Positions 35,462 to 43,344 of a DNA stretch of 64,000 nt are shown in pieces. Made by a program: the position numbers and the translations under genes. Source of the stretch: an uncultured Opitutia bacterium (GTDB taxonomy: Bacteria; Verrucomicrobiota; Verrucomicrobiia; Opitutales; Puniceicoccaceae); NCBI GenBank assembly GCA_913056175.1, contig CAJXLM010000006.1, forward strand, positions 24,172 through 88,171, written 5' to 3'. Every line of letters starts with the position of its first letter. The first letter of the stretch is position 1. The notes beneath the pieces were generated by a model. It had not been told where the DNA came from. It saw nothing but the letters and a program-made list of their open reading frames with translations, and did no database searches.

Positions 35462-35659
35462 ATGAGTGACGCCGAAACCAACGAATCCCGAGCGAAGAGT
35501 CCTACCGAGCTGACCTTTCGCGACACGGACCAACTTTCCCGTTTCGTCACCGACACGGGTAAAATTCTGCCCCGCAAGTACACCGGCTTGACGGCTCGCC
35601 AGCAGCGCCACGTCTCGAGGGTGATCAAGCAGGCTCGGTCCATGTTGCTACTGAAGTAG
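35462..35659 (+). CDS. rpsR: 30S ribosomal protein bS18
   Basis: A 65-residue primary rRNA-binding protein of the small subunit platform. The core [22 protein letters not shown] and [21 protein letters not shown] are the bS18 signature, and the tail ARSMLLLK is typical. It usually sits in an rpsF-ssb-rpsR-rplI operon; here none of those genes is adjacent, and sua5 follows 23 nt downstream. ATG 35462 is the first Met of the domain; the frame is open 42 nt further up. Confidence 0.95.
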   Translation: MSDAETNESRAKSPTELTFRDTDQLSRFVTDTGKILPRKYTGLTARQQRHVSRVIKQARSMLLLK

Positions 35660-35682
35660 GCCGGGGCCGGCCGCAAGCTCCC

Positions 35683-36690
35683 ATGGAGCGCCTTTCCGGG
35701 CAGTCCGCCACCGACCTCGACCGGGCGGCTGAGTTATTGCGGAAAGGTCGGTTGGTGGCCGTACCCACCGAAACCGTTTATGGTCTGGCGGCAGATGCCC
35801 GACAGGATGCCGCCGTCCGCCACGTCTTCACGGTCAAGGGCCGACCTCTGCTCGACCCGCTCATCGTCCACCTCCCCTCCTCCCCTCTCCCCGCCAAGGA
35901 AGTCGAGTGGCCGGAGGCGGCCCGCCTCCTCGCCGACACCCTCTGGCCCGGTCCGCTGACCCTGGTCCTCCGCCGGGGAGATTCCTGCTCGTGGTCCCCT
36001 CTGGTGTCCGCCGGGCTCCCCACGGTCGCCATCCGCGTGCCGGAACATCCGGTCCTTCAGGAGCTGCTCCACCGAGGTCCCCTCCCCCTTGCGGCCCCCA
36101 GCGCCAACCCCTTCGGCTACCTCAGCCCCACTACCGCGGAGCACGTAGAGGAACAGCTCGGGGAGCAGATTGATGCCATCCTCGATGGCGGCCCCTGCGC
36201 CCACGGGGTCGAGTCCACCATCCTTTCCCTTGTTCATCCGGAAAGGCCCACGGTTCTAAGGCCGGGCCCAGTCTCCCGGGAAACCCTCGCGCACGTCCTC
36301 GGACTCGAGGTGGAGCAAGTCACCCGTGGACCGGGCCGGGGTGCCGCCGACCCACAGCTCGCGCCGGGGCAACTACCGTCCCACTACAGCCCCCATACGC
36401 CTCTCCGCCTCTTTCCCGAGGGTGCCGGCGCGAGCCTCGACCCGGAGCCGGACACCGCCCGCGTCTTCCTCCAACGCCCATCCGGCGGATCACCGGGAGA
36501 CCTCGACTTCTGGTGGAGTGAGGACGGCGACCCGGTGACCGTCGCCCGTTCCCTCTTTGCCCTCCTCCGGCGGCTCGACCGCGACCCGCGCGTCTCCCTC
36601 ATCCTCGCCGAGCAACCCGCCTCCCTCGAAGGGCTCGAAGGTGCCCTCCGCGACCGCCTCTCCCGCGCCGCCCACGCCCGCCACTCCTAA
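35683..36690 (+). CDS. L-threonylcarbamoyladenylate synthase (Sua5/YwlC/YrdC type)
   Basis: Makes threonylcarbamoyl-AMP from threonine, bicarbonate and ATP for the universal t6A37 modification of ANN-decoding tRNAs. The 335 residues give the long Sua5 form: YrdC domain (about residues 1-200, with KGRLVAVPTETVYGLAADA, VKGRPLLDPLIVHL, PSANPFGYLSPTTAEHV and STILSL) plus linker and C-terminal Sua5 domain with SHYSPHTPLRLFPEG. It follows rpsR closely and precedes the DNA ligase by 13 nt. No missing residues were noticed. Confidence 0.94.
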   Translation: MERLSGQSATDLDRAAELLRKGRLVAVPTETVYGLAADARQDAAVRHVFTVKGRPLLDPLIVHLPSSPLPAKEVEWPEAARLLADTLWPGPLTLVLRRGDSCSWSPLVSAGLPTVAIRVPEHPVLQELLHRGPLPLAAPSANPFGYLSPTTAEHVEEQLGEQIDAILDGGPCAHGVESTILSLVHPERPTVLRPGPVSRETLAHVLGLEVEQVTRGPGRGAADPQLAPGQLPSHYSPHTPLRLFPEGAGASLDPEPDTARVFLQRPSGGSPGDLDFWWSEDGDPVTVARSLFALLRRLDRDPRVSLILAEQPASLEGLEGALRDRLSRAAHARHS

Positions 36691-36703
36691 GCCTCCCCTC
36701 CCC

Positions 36704-38320
36704 GTGCGGGACTTTTCCCAGCTCTTTCTCGCCCTCGAGCGATCCACGGGGACCCGCGCCAAAAAACAACTCCTCAAGGACTACTTCCGCGATCGCCCCG
36801 ACGCCGATGCGGCCTGGGCCCTTTACTTCCTCTCCGGTCGACGCCCGAAACGACTCCTTCCCCCCTCCCTGCTCCGCCCCTGGGTCGCTGAGGAAGCCGA
36901 CCTCCCCCTCTGGCTCCTCGAGGAAGCCTACCACCACGTCGGCGACCTCGCGGAAACCACCGCCCTCCTCCTCCCCTCTGTATCGGGGACAGACGTAACA
37001 ACCGAGCCCGGCCCACTTTCGCACTTTGTACCCACTAGACTCCTTTCCCTTGAGGGCTTGCCTGCCGAGGAACAGCGCGAGTCGCTGCGAAGTACGTGGG
37101 CCCTCCTCCGCCCCGAGGAACGACTGGTCTTCCACAAGCTGCTGACAGGAGGGTTCCGTGTGGGGGTTCAGCAAAAGACCGTCCAGAACGCGCTCGCCGA
37201 GCTCTACCGCCTGAACCCCGCAATCGTCGCCCACCGCATGATGGGCAACTGGCAGCCAACTCCGGATTTTTTCGCAGCACTGCGGGATCCCGCCGCTCCG
37301 GACGGAGAAAGCGAACCCTCGCGTCCCTACCCCTTTTGTCTCGCCCACCCCCTCGAGAGCGCTCCACCGGAAGTCCTCGATGATTTCTCCCTCTGGCAGG
37401 TCGAACCCAAGTGGGACGGCATCCGTGCCCAACTGATCCGGCGCTCCGGCCTCGCCTTTCTCTGGAGCCGAGGCGAGGAAAATGTCGGCCCCGCCTTTCC
37501 CGAAATCCTCGAAGCTTCCGCCCTGCTTCCGGACGGCACCGTTCTCGACGGGGAAATTCTCGTCTGGCAGGAGGGACGGACAACGCCTGAGCCCTTTGCC
37601 AGCCTCCAGACGAGGTTAGGGCGAAAGAAAGTGGGGAAACAGCTCCGCAACCAGAGGCCCGTCCGGTTTCTTGCCTACGACCTCCTGGAGACGAACGGCC
37701 AAGACTTGCGCGGGGTGGGGACGGAAACACGACGGGTCCGCCTGGAGAGCCTCTGGCAGTCCCTCCCCGAGAATCCCACTCTCCAGCTCTCTCCCCTCCG
37801 GCCCGCGTCCACCCGGGAACAGGCTCGCCACTGGGTGGACACTGCCCGCGAGCGCCGCGAGGAGGGCCTGCTCCTCAAGCACCGGGATGCACCCTACCAC
37901 TCTGGCCGCCCACGGGGTGCCTGGTGGAAATGGAAAGTGGATCCACTGCGCATTGACGCGGTCCTTCTCTACGCCCAAGCCGGGCACGGGAGGCGCTCCG
38001 GGCTTTTCACCGACTATACCTTCGCCGTGCGCCACGGTGACCAGCTCCTCCCCGTGGCCAAAGCGTATTCCGGACTCGACGACGCCGAGATTCGCGAGCT
38101 CGACCGATGGATCAAGGGCCACACTCTCGAAACGTTTGGGCCGGTCCGTTCCGTGCCCCCCGAAAAGGTCTTCGAAATCGCCTTCGACTCGCTCCGCCCC
38201 TCCTCCCGCCACAAGGCCGGCCTCGCCCTGCGTTTCCCCCGCATCGCCCGCTGGCGCCATGACAAAACCCCGGAGGAAATCAACACTCTCACCGATCTCC
38301 AGTCCCTCCTCCCCGAATGA
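36704..38320 (+). CDS. ATP-dependent DNA ligase
   Basis: 538 residues from GTG 36704. An N-terminal DNA-binding domain (about 1-210, with KLLTGGFRVGVQQKTVQNAL) precedes the nucleotidyltransferase core. The adenylated lysine is in EPKWDGIRAQ (motif I KWDG). Further motifs are VLDGEILVWQ, FLAYDLLETNG, EGLLLKHRDAPY and WWKWKVDP. An OB domain ends the protein. This is the bacterial LigB/LigC-like group often found with a helicase and a nuclease for DNA repair; neither neighbour is present. A REP-like copy (36984-36999) is translated in frame as SGTDVTT at residues 94-100, in what looks like a surface loop, leaving the frame intact. Confidence 0.9.
   Translation: MRDFSQLFLALERSTGTRAKKQLLKDYFRDRPDADAAWALYFLSGRRPKRLLPPSLLRPWVAEEADLPLWLLEEAYHHVGDLAETTALLLPSVSGTDVTTEPGPLSHFVPTRLLSLEGLPAEEQRESLRSTWALLRPEERLVFHKLLTGGFRVGVQQKTVQNALAELYRLNPAIVAHRMMGNWQPTPDFFAALRDPAAPDGESEPSRPYPFCLAHPLESAPPEVLDDFSLWQVEPKWDGIRAQLIRRSGLAFLWSRGEENVGPAFPEILEASALLPDGTVLDGEILVWQEGRTTPEPFASLQTRLGRKKVGKQLRNQRPVRFLAYDLLETNGQDLRGVGTETRRVRLESLWQSLPENPTLQLSPLRPASTREQARHWVDTARERREEGLLLKHRDAPYHSGRPRGAWWKWKVDPLRIDAVLLYAQAGHGRRSGLFTDYTFAVRHGDQLLPVAKAYSGLDDAEIRELDRWIKGHTLETFGPVRSVPPEKVFEIAFDSLRPSSRHKAGLALRFPRIARWRHDKTPEEINTLTDLQSLLPE
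36984..36999 (+). repeat. REP-like copy inside the DNA ligase gene
   Basis: CGGGGACAGACGTAAC, a partial copy of the dispersed core. It keeps the reading frame and encodes Gly-Thr-Asp-Val. The 3' arm of the hairpin is degenerate here. Confidence 0.7.
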
Positions 38321-38355
38321 AACCCGAATCTCGCCCCTAGAGGCGGGGGGCGGCA

Positions 38356-38373
38356 GGGGGACAGACATCGCAA
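38356..38373 (+). repeat. REP-like copy downstream of RAYT
   Basis: GGGGGACAGACATCGCAA, 36 nt after the DNA ligase stop and 188 nt beyond the transposase stop. Confidence 0.75.
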
Positions 38374-38561
38374 TCTATCCTTTTCTTCCTCTGGCAGTCT
38401 TGAAGAGGGATCGGAATCAACAGGTCCGGGGAAAGTCAACCACCCACCATCAAGGGGCAGGAGGGTGATCCACTTCTGCAACGCTCCTCTGAGAGGTGCC
38501 GACTTTCTTATCCGGATCGATTTCCCTTTTGCAGGGCGGGAAGGCGGACACGGGCAAGAGC

Positions 38562-39461
38562 TTACCGACAAGCGATGGCGGAAAAAGTGCCGAAGCGGGT
38601 TTCCAGTTGAACACGATGAGCCCGTGGGCGACCCAGCCACCGTCTGGAATGCAAACGGACAAATGTCTCGGATCCAACCACGCCTCCCCGGGAAAAGCAG
38701 GCGTGGGGCCGCACCGGTCGATAGCGATGACCCTTTTGCGACGAAGTGAGGTAGCCCATCACACTCCAGCTCCAGTGCATCCCCGGGTGAGAGCCACCCG
38801 AACCACAAAAGAACGCCCACAGTTTTTCACGAAACCGTGCGTAGGCCGCCGGGATGCGCTCCCGCGGACCCCCAACCGTTGACCACGGGTACTGGCACGG
38901 GTGCCCGACAATCCCCAGTCGCAGGGGATTCTCATCGATCTGCCGGATCGCCCGTTTCACGAGGGCGCGGGCGTTCTCCAGCAGGGTGCTCGTAAACCGG
39001 TCCCGCCAGATCGTACCGGCCCGCTCCCGGCTGCGGTTCACCCGACGAGTCGTCCGCTCCTTGAGGATCTTCATGAATGCGGAAATGTCGCCCCGGCTCC
39101 GGTCGAGCCGCCCGCGGAATTCCTCCGCCCGCTCCCCACCCTCCGCCAGGATCTCTGCCAACCTCTCCGCAGAGCAACGGAGGAACCCTCGCTCCCCACC
39201 ATCCAGTGCACGGTAGCGCTCGACCCGCTCCGCATCGGTGCTTGCCGGCAACGACAGGGTCTGCACGACGACATGGAAGTGGTTCGCCAACACTACCTCC
39301 CGCACGACCACGATCCCGCAGAAGGCCGCGGCCCGGTACAACAAGTCTCGAATCCCCTCCTTGTCCTCCTCCTCGAGCAGGATTTCCGGGAGCGTCCGGC
39401 TGCTCAACTCGTACACCGCCTCGCCCTTGAGCTTGTACCGTCGTCGGCGCATGACTTCCAT
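38562..39461 (-). CDS. REP-associated tyrosine transposase (RAYT, IS200/IS605-related Y1 family)
   Basis: 299 residues. The opening MRRRRYKLKGEAVYELSSRT is followed by the HUH metal-binding motif in ANHFHVVVQ, then ISAFMKILKERTTRRVNRS, GTIWRDRF, LENARALVKRAIRQIDENP and, near the C-terminus, the RGGVVGSETFV block common to long RAYTs. RAYTs bind and process single-stranded REP hairpins. Where the catalytic Tyr lies in many Y1 relatives (WYNRR-type segment) this protein has RRVNRS, so the active-site Tyr must lie elsewhere or is missing. ATG 39461 has an AGGA 8 nt upstream. Inverted REP-like copies flank the gene. Confidence 0.88.
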   Translation of the reverse strand: MEVMRRRRYKLKGEAVYELSSRTLPEILLEEEDKEGIRDLLYRAAAFCGIVVVREVVLANHFHVVVQTLSLPASTDAERVERYRALDGGERGFLRCSAERLAEILAEGGERAEEFRGRLDRSRGDISAFMKILKERTTRRVNRSRERAGTIWRDRFTSTLLENARALVKRAIRQIDENPLRLGIVGHPCQYPWSTVGGPRERIPAAYARFREKLWAFFCGSGGSHPGMHWSWSVMGYLTSSQKGHRYRPVRPHACFSRGGVVGSETFVRLHSRRWLGRPRAHRVQLETRFGTFSAIACR

Positions 39462-39543
39462 AAAGGGATTCCTGCACAGATTTGTACAGCAAAAAATTGG
39501 GGTGCTCGCTTTGAAGGTGAATCCCGCCACCGGAAAACCCATT

Positions 39544-39561
39544 GGCGATGTCTGTCCCCCC
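39544..39561 (-). repeat. REP-like copy upstream of RAYT
   Basis: On the minus strand GGGGGGACAGACATCGCC, 83 nt upstream of the transposase start, inverted relative to the copy at 38356. Confidence 0.75.
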
Positions 39562-39647
39562 TCCAAGAACCACGGCTGCTTGCCCGAACCATCCCCGACC
39601 CGCGGGCAGGGATTGCCAATCGCCTACGGGGGGTGCGCAGGGAGGAC

Positions 39648-41156
39648 CTAGGCCGGGACGGGTTGGGGGCGGGGGGCGATGTGGTGGTCGAGGACGCCGG
39701 CCGAGCTGATGACGCCGGGAAGCCCCGCGCCAGGGTGGGTACCCGCGCCCACGAAGAAGAGGCCTTCGACATCCTCACTCTTGTTGTGCGGCCGGAACCA
39801 CGCGCTCTGGGTCAGGACGGGGTCAAACTGGAAGGCGGAGCCGGCGTAGGCGTCGAGCTGCGTTTCAAAATCCTTGGGCGTGAAGATCAACTTCGAGACC
39901 ATGTGCTCTCGCAGGCCGGGCACGAGGTGGTCCTTCTCCATGGAAGCGAGGATCCGGTCCGCGTACTCTTCCTTGATCGCGTCCCAATCCTGCCCGCCCT
40001 GCAGGTTGGGCACCGGGCTAAGCACGTAGAAGCACTCGCAGCCCTCGGGAGCGAGGGAAGGATCGGTCCGGGTGGGGGCGTGGAGGTAGAGGGAAAAGTC
40101 CTCGGCCACAATTTTCCGGTCAAAAATATCCCCGAGCAGGTCCTCGTAGCGCGGACCGAGGATGATGGAGTGGTGGGGGAGGTGGGGGTAGGTACGGTTC
40201 GTCCCGAAGTAGATCACAAAGAGTGACATCGCGTACTTCATCCGTTCGAGCCGCCGATCCGTCCACTTCCGACGATGCTGCGGCGCGACCAGCTTGCGGT
40301 AGGTATTGGCGACATCCCCGTTGGAGATGACGATCTCCGCCGGAAACTCCCGGCCGTCGACCGTGCGTACTCCCCGTACCGCACCGCTCTCGACCTCGAT
40401 CTCCTCGACCCTTGCCTCCAGCTCGAGCGTTCCACCGATATCCTCGAACATCCGGACCAGGCCCCGCACCAGCGCATGGGTCCCTCCCATCGCGAAATGC
40501 ACCCCCCACTCCTTTTCCAGGTAGTGGATCATCGAGTAGATCGCACTTGAGCGCAGTGGATTCCCTCCGATGAGGAGGGGTTCGAAGGAAAAGACCTGGC
40601 GGAGTTTCGGATGCCGGATAAAGGACGAGACTTTTTTGAAGACGGACTGGTCGGCCCGCAACTTGATGAGGTCCGGGGCGACCCGGAACATCTCGCGCAC
40701 GCTGTGGAAGGAGTGCGTCGCCAGCTCCGTAAAAGCCTGGTCGAAAACCCGCTTCGAGTACTCGCGAAACCGTCGGTATCCTTCGATATCCTCCGGGCTG
40801 AACTTGGCAATCTCCGCCTCGAGCACCTCCTGCTCCCCCCGATAGTCGAAGACCTCCCCATCGTGGAAGTAGATCCGGTAGAAAGGATCGCAGGGAACGA
40901 TGTCGACATAATCCTCCAGCCGCTTGCCCGCGACGTCCGCCAACTCCTCGAGGATGAAGGGCACCGTGATGATCGTCGGACCCGCATCGTAAACAAAGCC
41001 CTGGTCTTCATAGACATACGCTCGCCCCCCCGGCTTGTCCCGCATCTCCAGAAGAGTCACCTCATAGCCCTTCGCCTGCGTACGAATCGCGGCCGCCAAG
41101 CCACCGAACCCACTGCCGATGACCACGGCCTTCCCTTCACCCTCGCGCCTGTCCAT
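39648..41156 (-). CDS. Phytoene desaturase family oxidoreductase (CrtI-type), copy 1
   Basis: A flavin-dependent carotenoid desaturase/isomerase/oxidase-type protein, membrane-associated. 502 residues. The FAD dinucleotide motif is AVVIGSGFGGLAAAIR followed by GYEVTLLEMRDKPGGRAY. The C-terminal CrtI signature is FFVGAGTHPGAGLPGVISSA. The central parts VYDAGPTIITVPF and RSSAIYSMIHYLEKEWGVHF are typical. Which desaturation or oxidation it performs cannot be told: a second paralogue lies at 47.6 kb and phytoene synthase at 62.9 kb. It is divergent from the lipoprotein operon with 120 nt between, and follows the RAYT on the same strand. Confidence 0.9.
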   Translation of the reverse strand: MDRREGEGKAVVIGSGFGGLAAAIRTQAKGYEVTLLEMRDKPGGRAYVYEDQGFVYDAGPTIITVPFILEELADVAGKRLEDYVDIVPCDPFYRIYFHDGEVFDYRGEQEVLEAEIAKFSPEDIEGYRRFREYSKRVFDQAFTELATHSFHSVREMFRVAPDLIKLRADQSVFKKVSSFIRHPKLRQVFSFEPLLIGGNPLRSSAIYSMIHYLEKEWGVHFAMGGTHALVRGLVRMFEDIGGTLELEARVEEIEVESGAVRGVRTVDGREFPAEIVISNGDVANTYRKLVAPQHRRKWTDRRLERMKYAMSLFVIYFGTNRTYPHLPHHSIILGPRYEDLLGDIFDRKIVAEDFSLYLHAPTRTDPSLAPEGCECFYVLSPVPNLQGGQDWDAIKEEYADRILASMEKDHLVPGLREHMVSKLIFTPKDFETQLDAYAGSAFQFDPVLTQSAWFRPHNKSEDVEGLFFVGAGTHPGAGLPGVISSAGVLDHHIAPRPQPVPA

Positions 41157-41276
41157 GCCATCCCGCTACGGTCCTTCCGCCGGATTTGCAAGTTCACCGC
41201 ACCCTTCGGCAGGATCGCCCCAACCGGCTGCACTCTCGGGGTTGCCCCCTCGAACAGGTCCATTCATTCTCGGTCT

Positions 41277-42398
41277 ATGACTTTGCGGCGGCCCACCCTC
41301 CCCCTCCTCCTTTGTCTCTTCCTGCCCGTCCTCGCGAGCGTCGTTGCCGCGGAGGGCAAGGCATCCCTCCTCGTTTTCGCGGAAACGGGAGCCAGTCCTT
41401 CCGGCGAGACGTCCGAGGCCGAGTTCCTTCGCGCCCAAGTCGCCGCAGCCCTTGCCCGGGAGGGCTTCGATGCGCGGGAACTCGCCGACCTGTCCACGGA
41501 TGAGGGGCTCCCCGCCATCCTCTCCACCGCCCGGCGAACCGGTGCCGACTACGCCCTCCTCGTTCGGCTCGAACCCGCCACCGAGGAGGTCACCGAGTAC
41601 AGCGGCAACGACATCCAGACACAACGCCGCATCCTCTCCGCCCCCTATTCCTACCGCCTCGTGTCTGCTGCCACCGGGGAGACTGTCCTCGGGGACACCG
41701 GCACCGCCCGGCGGGCGACCCGAGCCACTGCCAATCTCACCGAGAGCAACCCGGACGCCCGGCAGACCCTCGTACCCGTTGCCGCCCGATCAATCGCCCG
41801 CGACCTCCGCGACGCCTTTCCCCAGGGGGAGTTGGCCCCACCGCCCAAGGCAGTCGCCGAGGTCCCCTTCCGCATCATCCCCCTCGGCCGCGAACTCGTC
41901 GTCCCGGAAATCCGCGAGACCGCGGAGGGCCGCCTCCGGGCCACCGGTGAGCGCGAGCCGATCGTTCTTGAGGGCGTCACCGTGATTCTCGACGAGGTTG
42001 CCCTCGGCAGCGCACCCGGCGAATTCACCGCCCCGCCCGGTTTGCACACCCTCTCGCTCGAGCGCGAGGGCTTCCGCCCGTGGTCCCGCACCGTTCGGGT
42101 GACCCCGGACCTCGAGCTGCGCATCCCCCTCCTGCGCACCGAGGAAAGCCGGTCCGTCCTCCGGGAGGACGCCGCCTTCCTCGAGGACCTGCGCTCCGCG
42201 CGGATCCTCACGGAAGCGGAGGCCGAACGCGTTCGCGGACTCGCCCAAGCCTACCGCCAAAGCGGCTACCGCTGGGACATCCGCAGCGATTCCGAGGTCC
42301 GCAGTGACTCCGAGGTCCGCAGCGATACCGAGATCCGCGTGGACACCGATGAACCCCTCCGCATCGAACAGGACAACCGCTCCCTCCTCGGGGAATGA
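41277..42398 (+). CDS. Secreted PEGA-domain-like envelope protein, first gene of lipoprotein operon
   Basis: 373 residues, with a signal peptide (PTLPLLLCLFLPVLASVVAAEG). The region at about 30-190 resembles the nucleotide/peptidoglycan-associated half of CsgG- or TolB-N-like periplasmic proteins (LLVFAETGASPS, ILSTARRTGADYALLVRLEP). A PEGA-like beta-sandwich follows (VTVILDEVALGSAPGEFTAPPG, LSLEREGFRPWSRTVRVTP, about 235-285). The last 35 residues contain a short tandem repeat, RSDSEV-RSDSEV-RSDTEI. I do not know its exact function. It leads a five-gene run ending with an LpoB-like gene, spaced 43 nt from the CsgG-like gene. Confidence 0.75.
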   Translation: MTLRRPTLPLLLCLFLPVLASVVAAEGKASLLVFAETGASPSGETSEAEFLRAQVAAALAREGFDARELADLSTDEGLPAILSTARRTGADYALLVRLEPATEEVTEYSGNDIQTQRRILSAPYSYRLVSAATGETVLGDTGTARRATRATANLTESNPDARQTLVPVAARSIARDLRDAFPQGELAPPPKAVAEVPFRIIPLGRELVVPEIRETAEGRLRATGEREPIVLEGVTVILDEVALGSAPGEFTAPPGLHTLSLEREGFRPWSRTVRVTPDLELRIPLLRTEESRSVLREDAAFLEDLRSARILTEAEAERVRGLAQAYRQSGYRWDIRSDSEVRSDSEVRSDTEIRVDTDEPLRIEQDNRSLLGE

Positions 42399-42441
42399 GC
42401 CCCCCGGGCCCAACCGCCGTACCGCTACCCATCCCCTTCTT

Positions 42442-43344
42442 ATGACCTCCCCCCGCCTGCCCTTCCTCCTGCTCACCCCCCTCGCTCTCCTGTTTTCCTC
42501 CCTCCCCGCCCAGACGGAGAAGGACTCGCTCGCCATCGGCGCCGTGGAAGTCAACCCGGGACTCGAGGCGAATGCCGCCGCTGAGGGGACCCTCCGTTCC
42601 CTCGAGCAATTGCAGCAGTCCCTCGATGGCGAGCTGCTCAACGCTTTCCAACAAACCCGCCGCTTCGATCTCTACGCCCGCAGCGATCTCGCCGAGATTC
42701 TCGGGGAACAGGACCTCGCCGCCAGTGGCAACCTCGACCCGGCGGACCCGGACACGGCGGCAGCCTTCCAGCTCGGCGGCGTCCAGTACCTCGTGGTGAC
42801 CGAGCTCTCGGCCTACCGCGACCGCACCGAAACCGCCCTCTTCGAGAGTATCGGCAAGCGGGCCACCGCACGCACGCTCGAGGCCGTCGCCATCGCCCGT
42901 ATCTACGACACCACCACCGCCCGGCTCCTCGAATCCGCGCGGGTCACCGCCAACGCCCGGGATTTTGCCGAAGAAAGCGGCACGACCATCGCGCGCGGCA
43001 GCGGAGCCACGGGGACCGTGGTCGCCGATACGGCGAACCGCCTCGCCCAGGCCGTCGCCGAGCGCACCGTCCAGGTCCTTTACCCCGCCCGGATCGTCGG
43101 CAAGGCCGGACGCACCGTCGTCTTTAACCGCGGCGATTCCTTCCCCATTCAGCCGGGAGACCGCTGGACCGTCTATGCGGAGGGCGAGGAAATGATCGAC
43201 CCGGACACCGGCGAGTCCCTCGGATCCCTCCAGGCGGATGTCGGCACCATTGTGGTCCGCGAAGTCCTCCCCCGCACCACCCGAGCGGCGATCGAGGAGG
43301 ACTTCGGCATCTCCGTCGGGGATATTGTCCGCCCCATGCAATGA
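42442..43344 (+). CDS. CsgG-like secreted protein
   Basis: 300 residues, with signal peptide LPFLLLTPLALLFSSLPAQ. The body fits the CsgG/HfaB-like fold: LLNAFQQTRRFDLYARSDLAEIL, QLGGVQYLVVTELSAYRDR, and an ARIYDTTTARLLESARVTA strand pair. The C-terminal part (VGKAGRTVVFNRGDSFPIQPGDRWTVY) looks like a FlgT-like beta domain. There is no lipobox, so it is predicted periplasmic rather than lipidated, unlike curli-secretion CsgG. It is coupled to the next gene by an ATGA overlap at 43341. In other bacteria such genes travel with COG3014, YcfL and LpoB genes. Confidence 0.78.
   Translation: MTSPRLPFLLLTPLALLFSSLPAQTEKDSLAIGAVEVNPGLEANAAAEGTLRSLEQLQQSLDGELLNAFQQTRRFDLYARSDLAEILGEQDLAASGNLDPADPDTAAAFQLGGVQYLVVTELSAYRDRTETALFESIGKRATARTLEAVAIARIYDTTTARLLESARVTANARDFAEESGTTIARGSGATGTVVADTANRLAQAVAERTVQVLYPARIVGKAGRTVVFNRGDSFPIQPGDRWTVYAEGEEMIDPDTGESLGSLQADVGTIVVREVLPRTTRAAIEEDFGISVGDIVRPMQ

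Larger units (their letters stand above)
38356..39561 (-). mobile_element. Candidate REP/RAYT unit: transposase gene bracketed by inverted REP-like ends
   Basis: GGGGGACAGACATCGCAA at 38356-38373 (plus orientation) and GGCGATGTCTGTCCCCCC at 39544-39561 (opposite orientation) bracket the RAYT gene, so the transposase lies between inverted copies of its presumed repeat. The boundaries are the repeat copies themselves; no target-site duplication is obvious. RAYTs are usually domesticated single-copy genes rather than freely moving elements, so mobility is not demonstrated. Confidence 0.66.
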
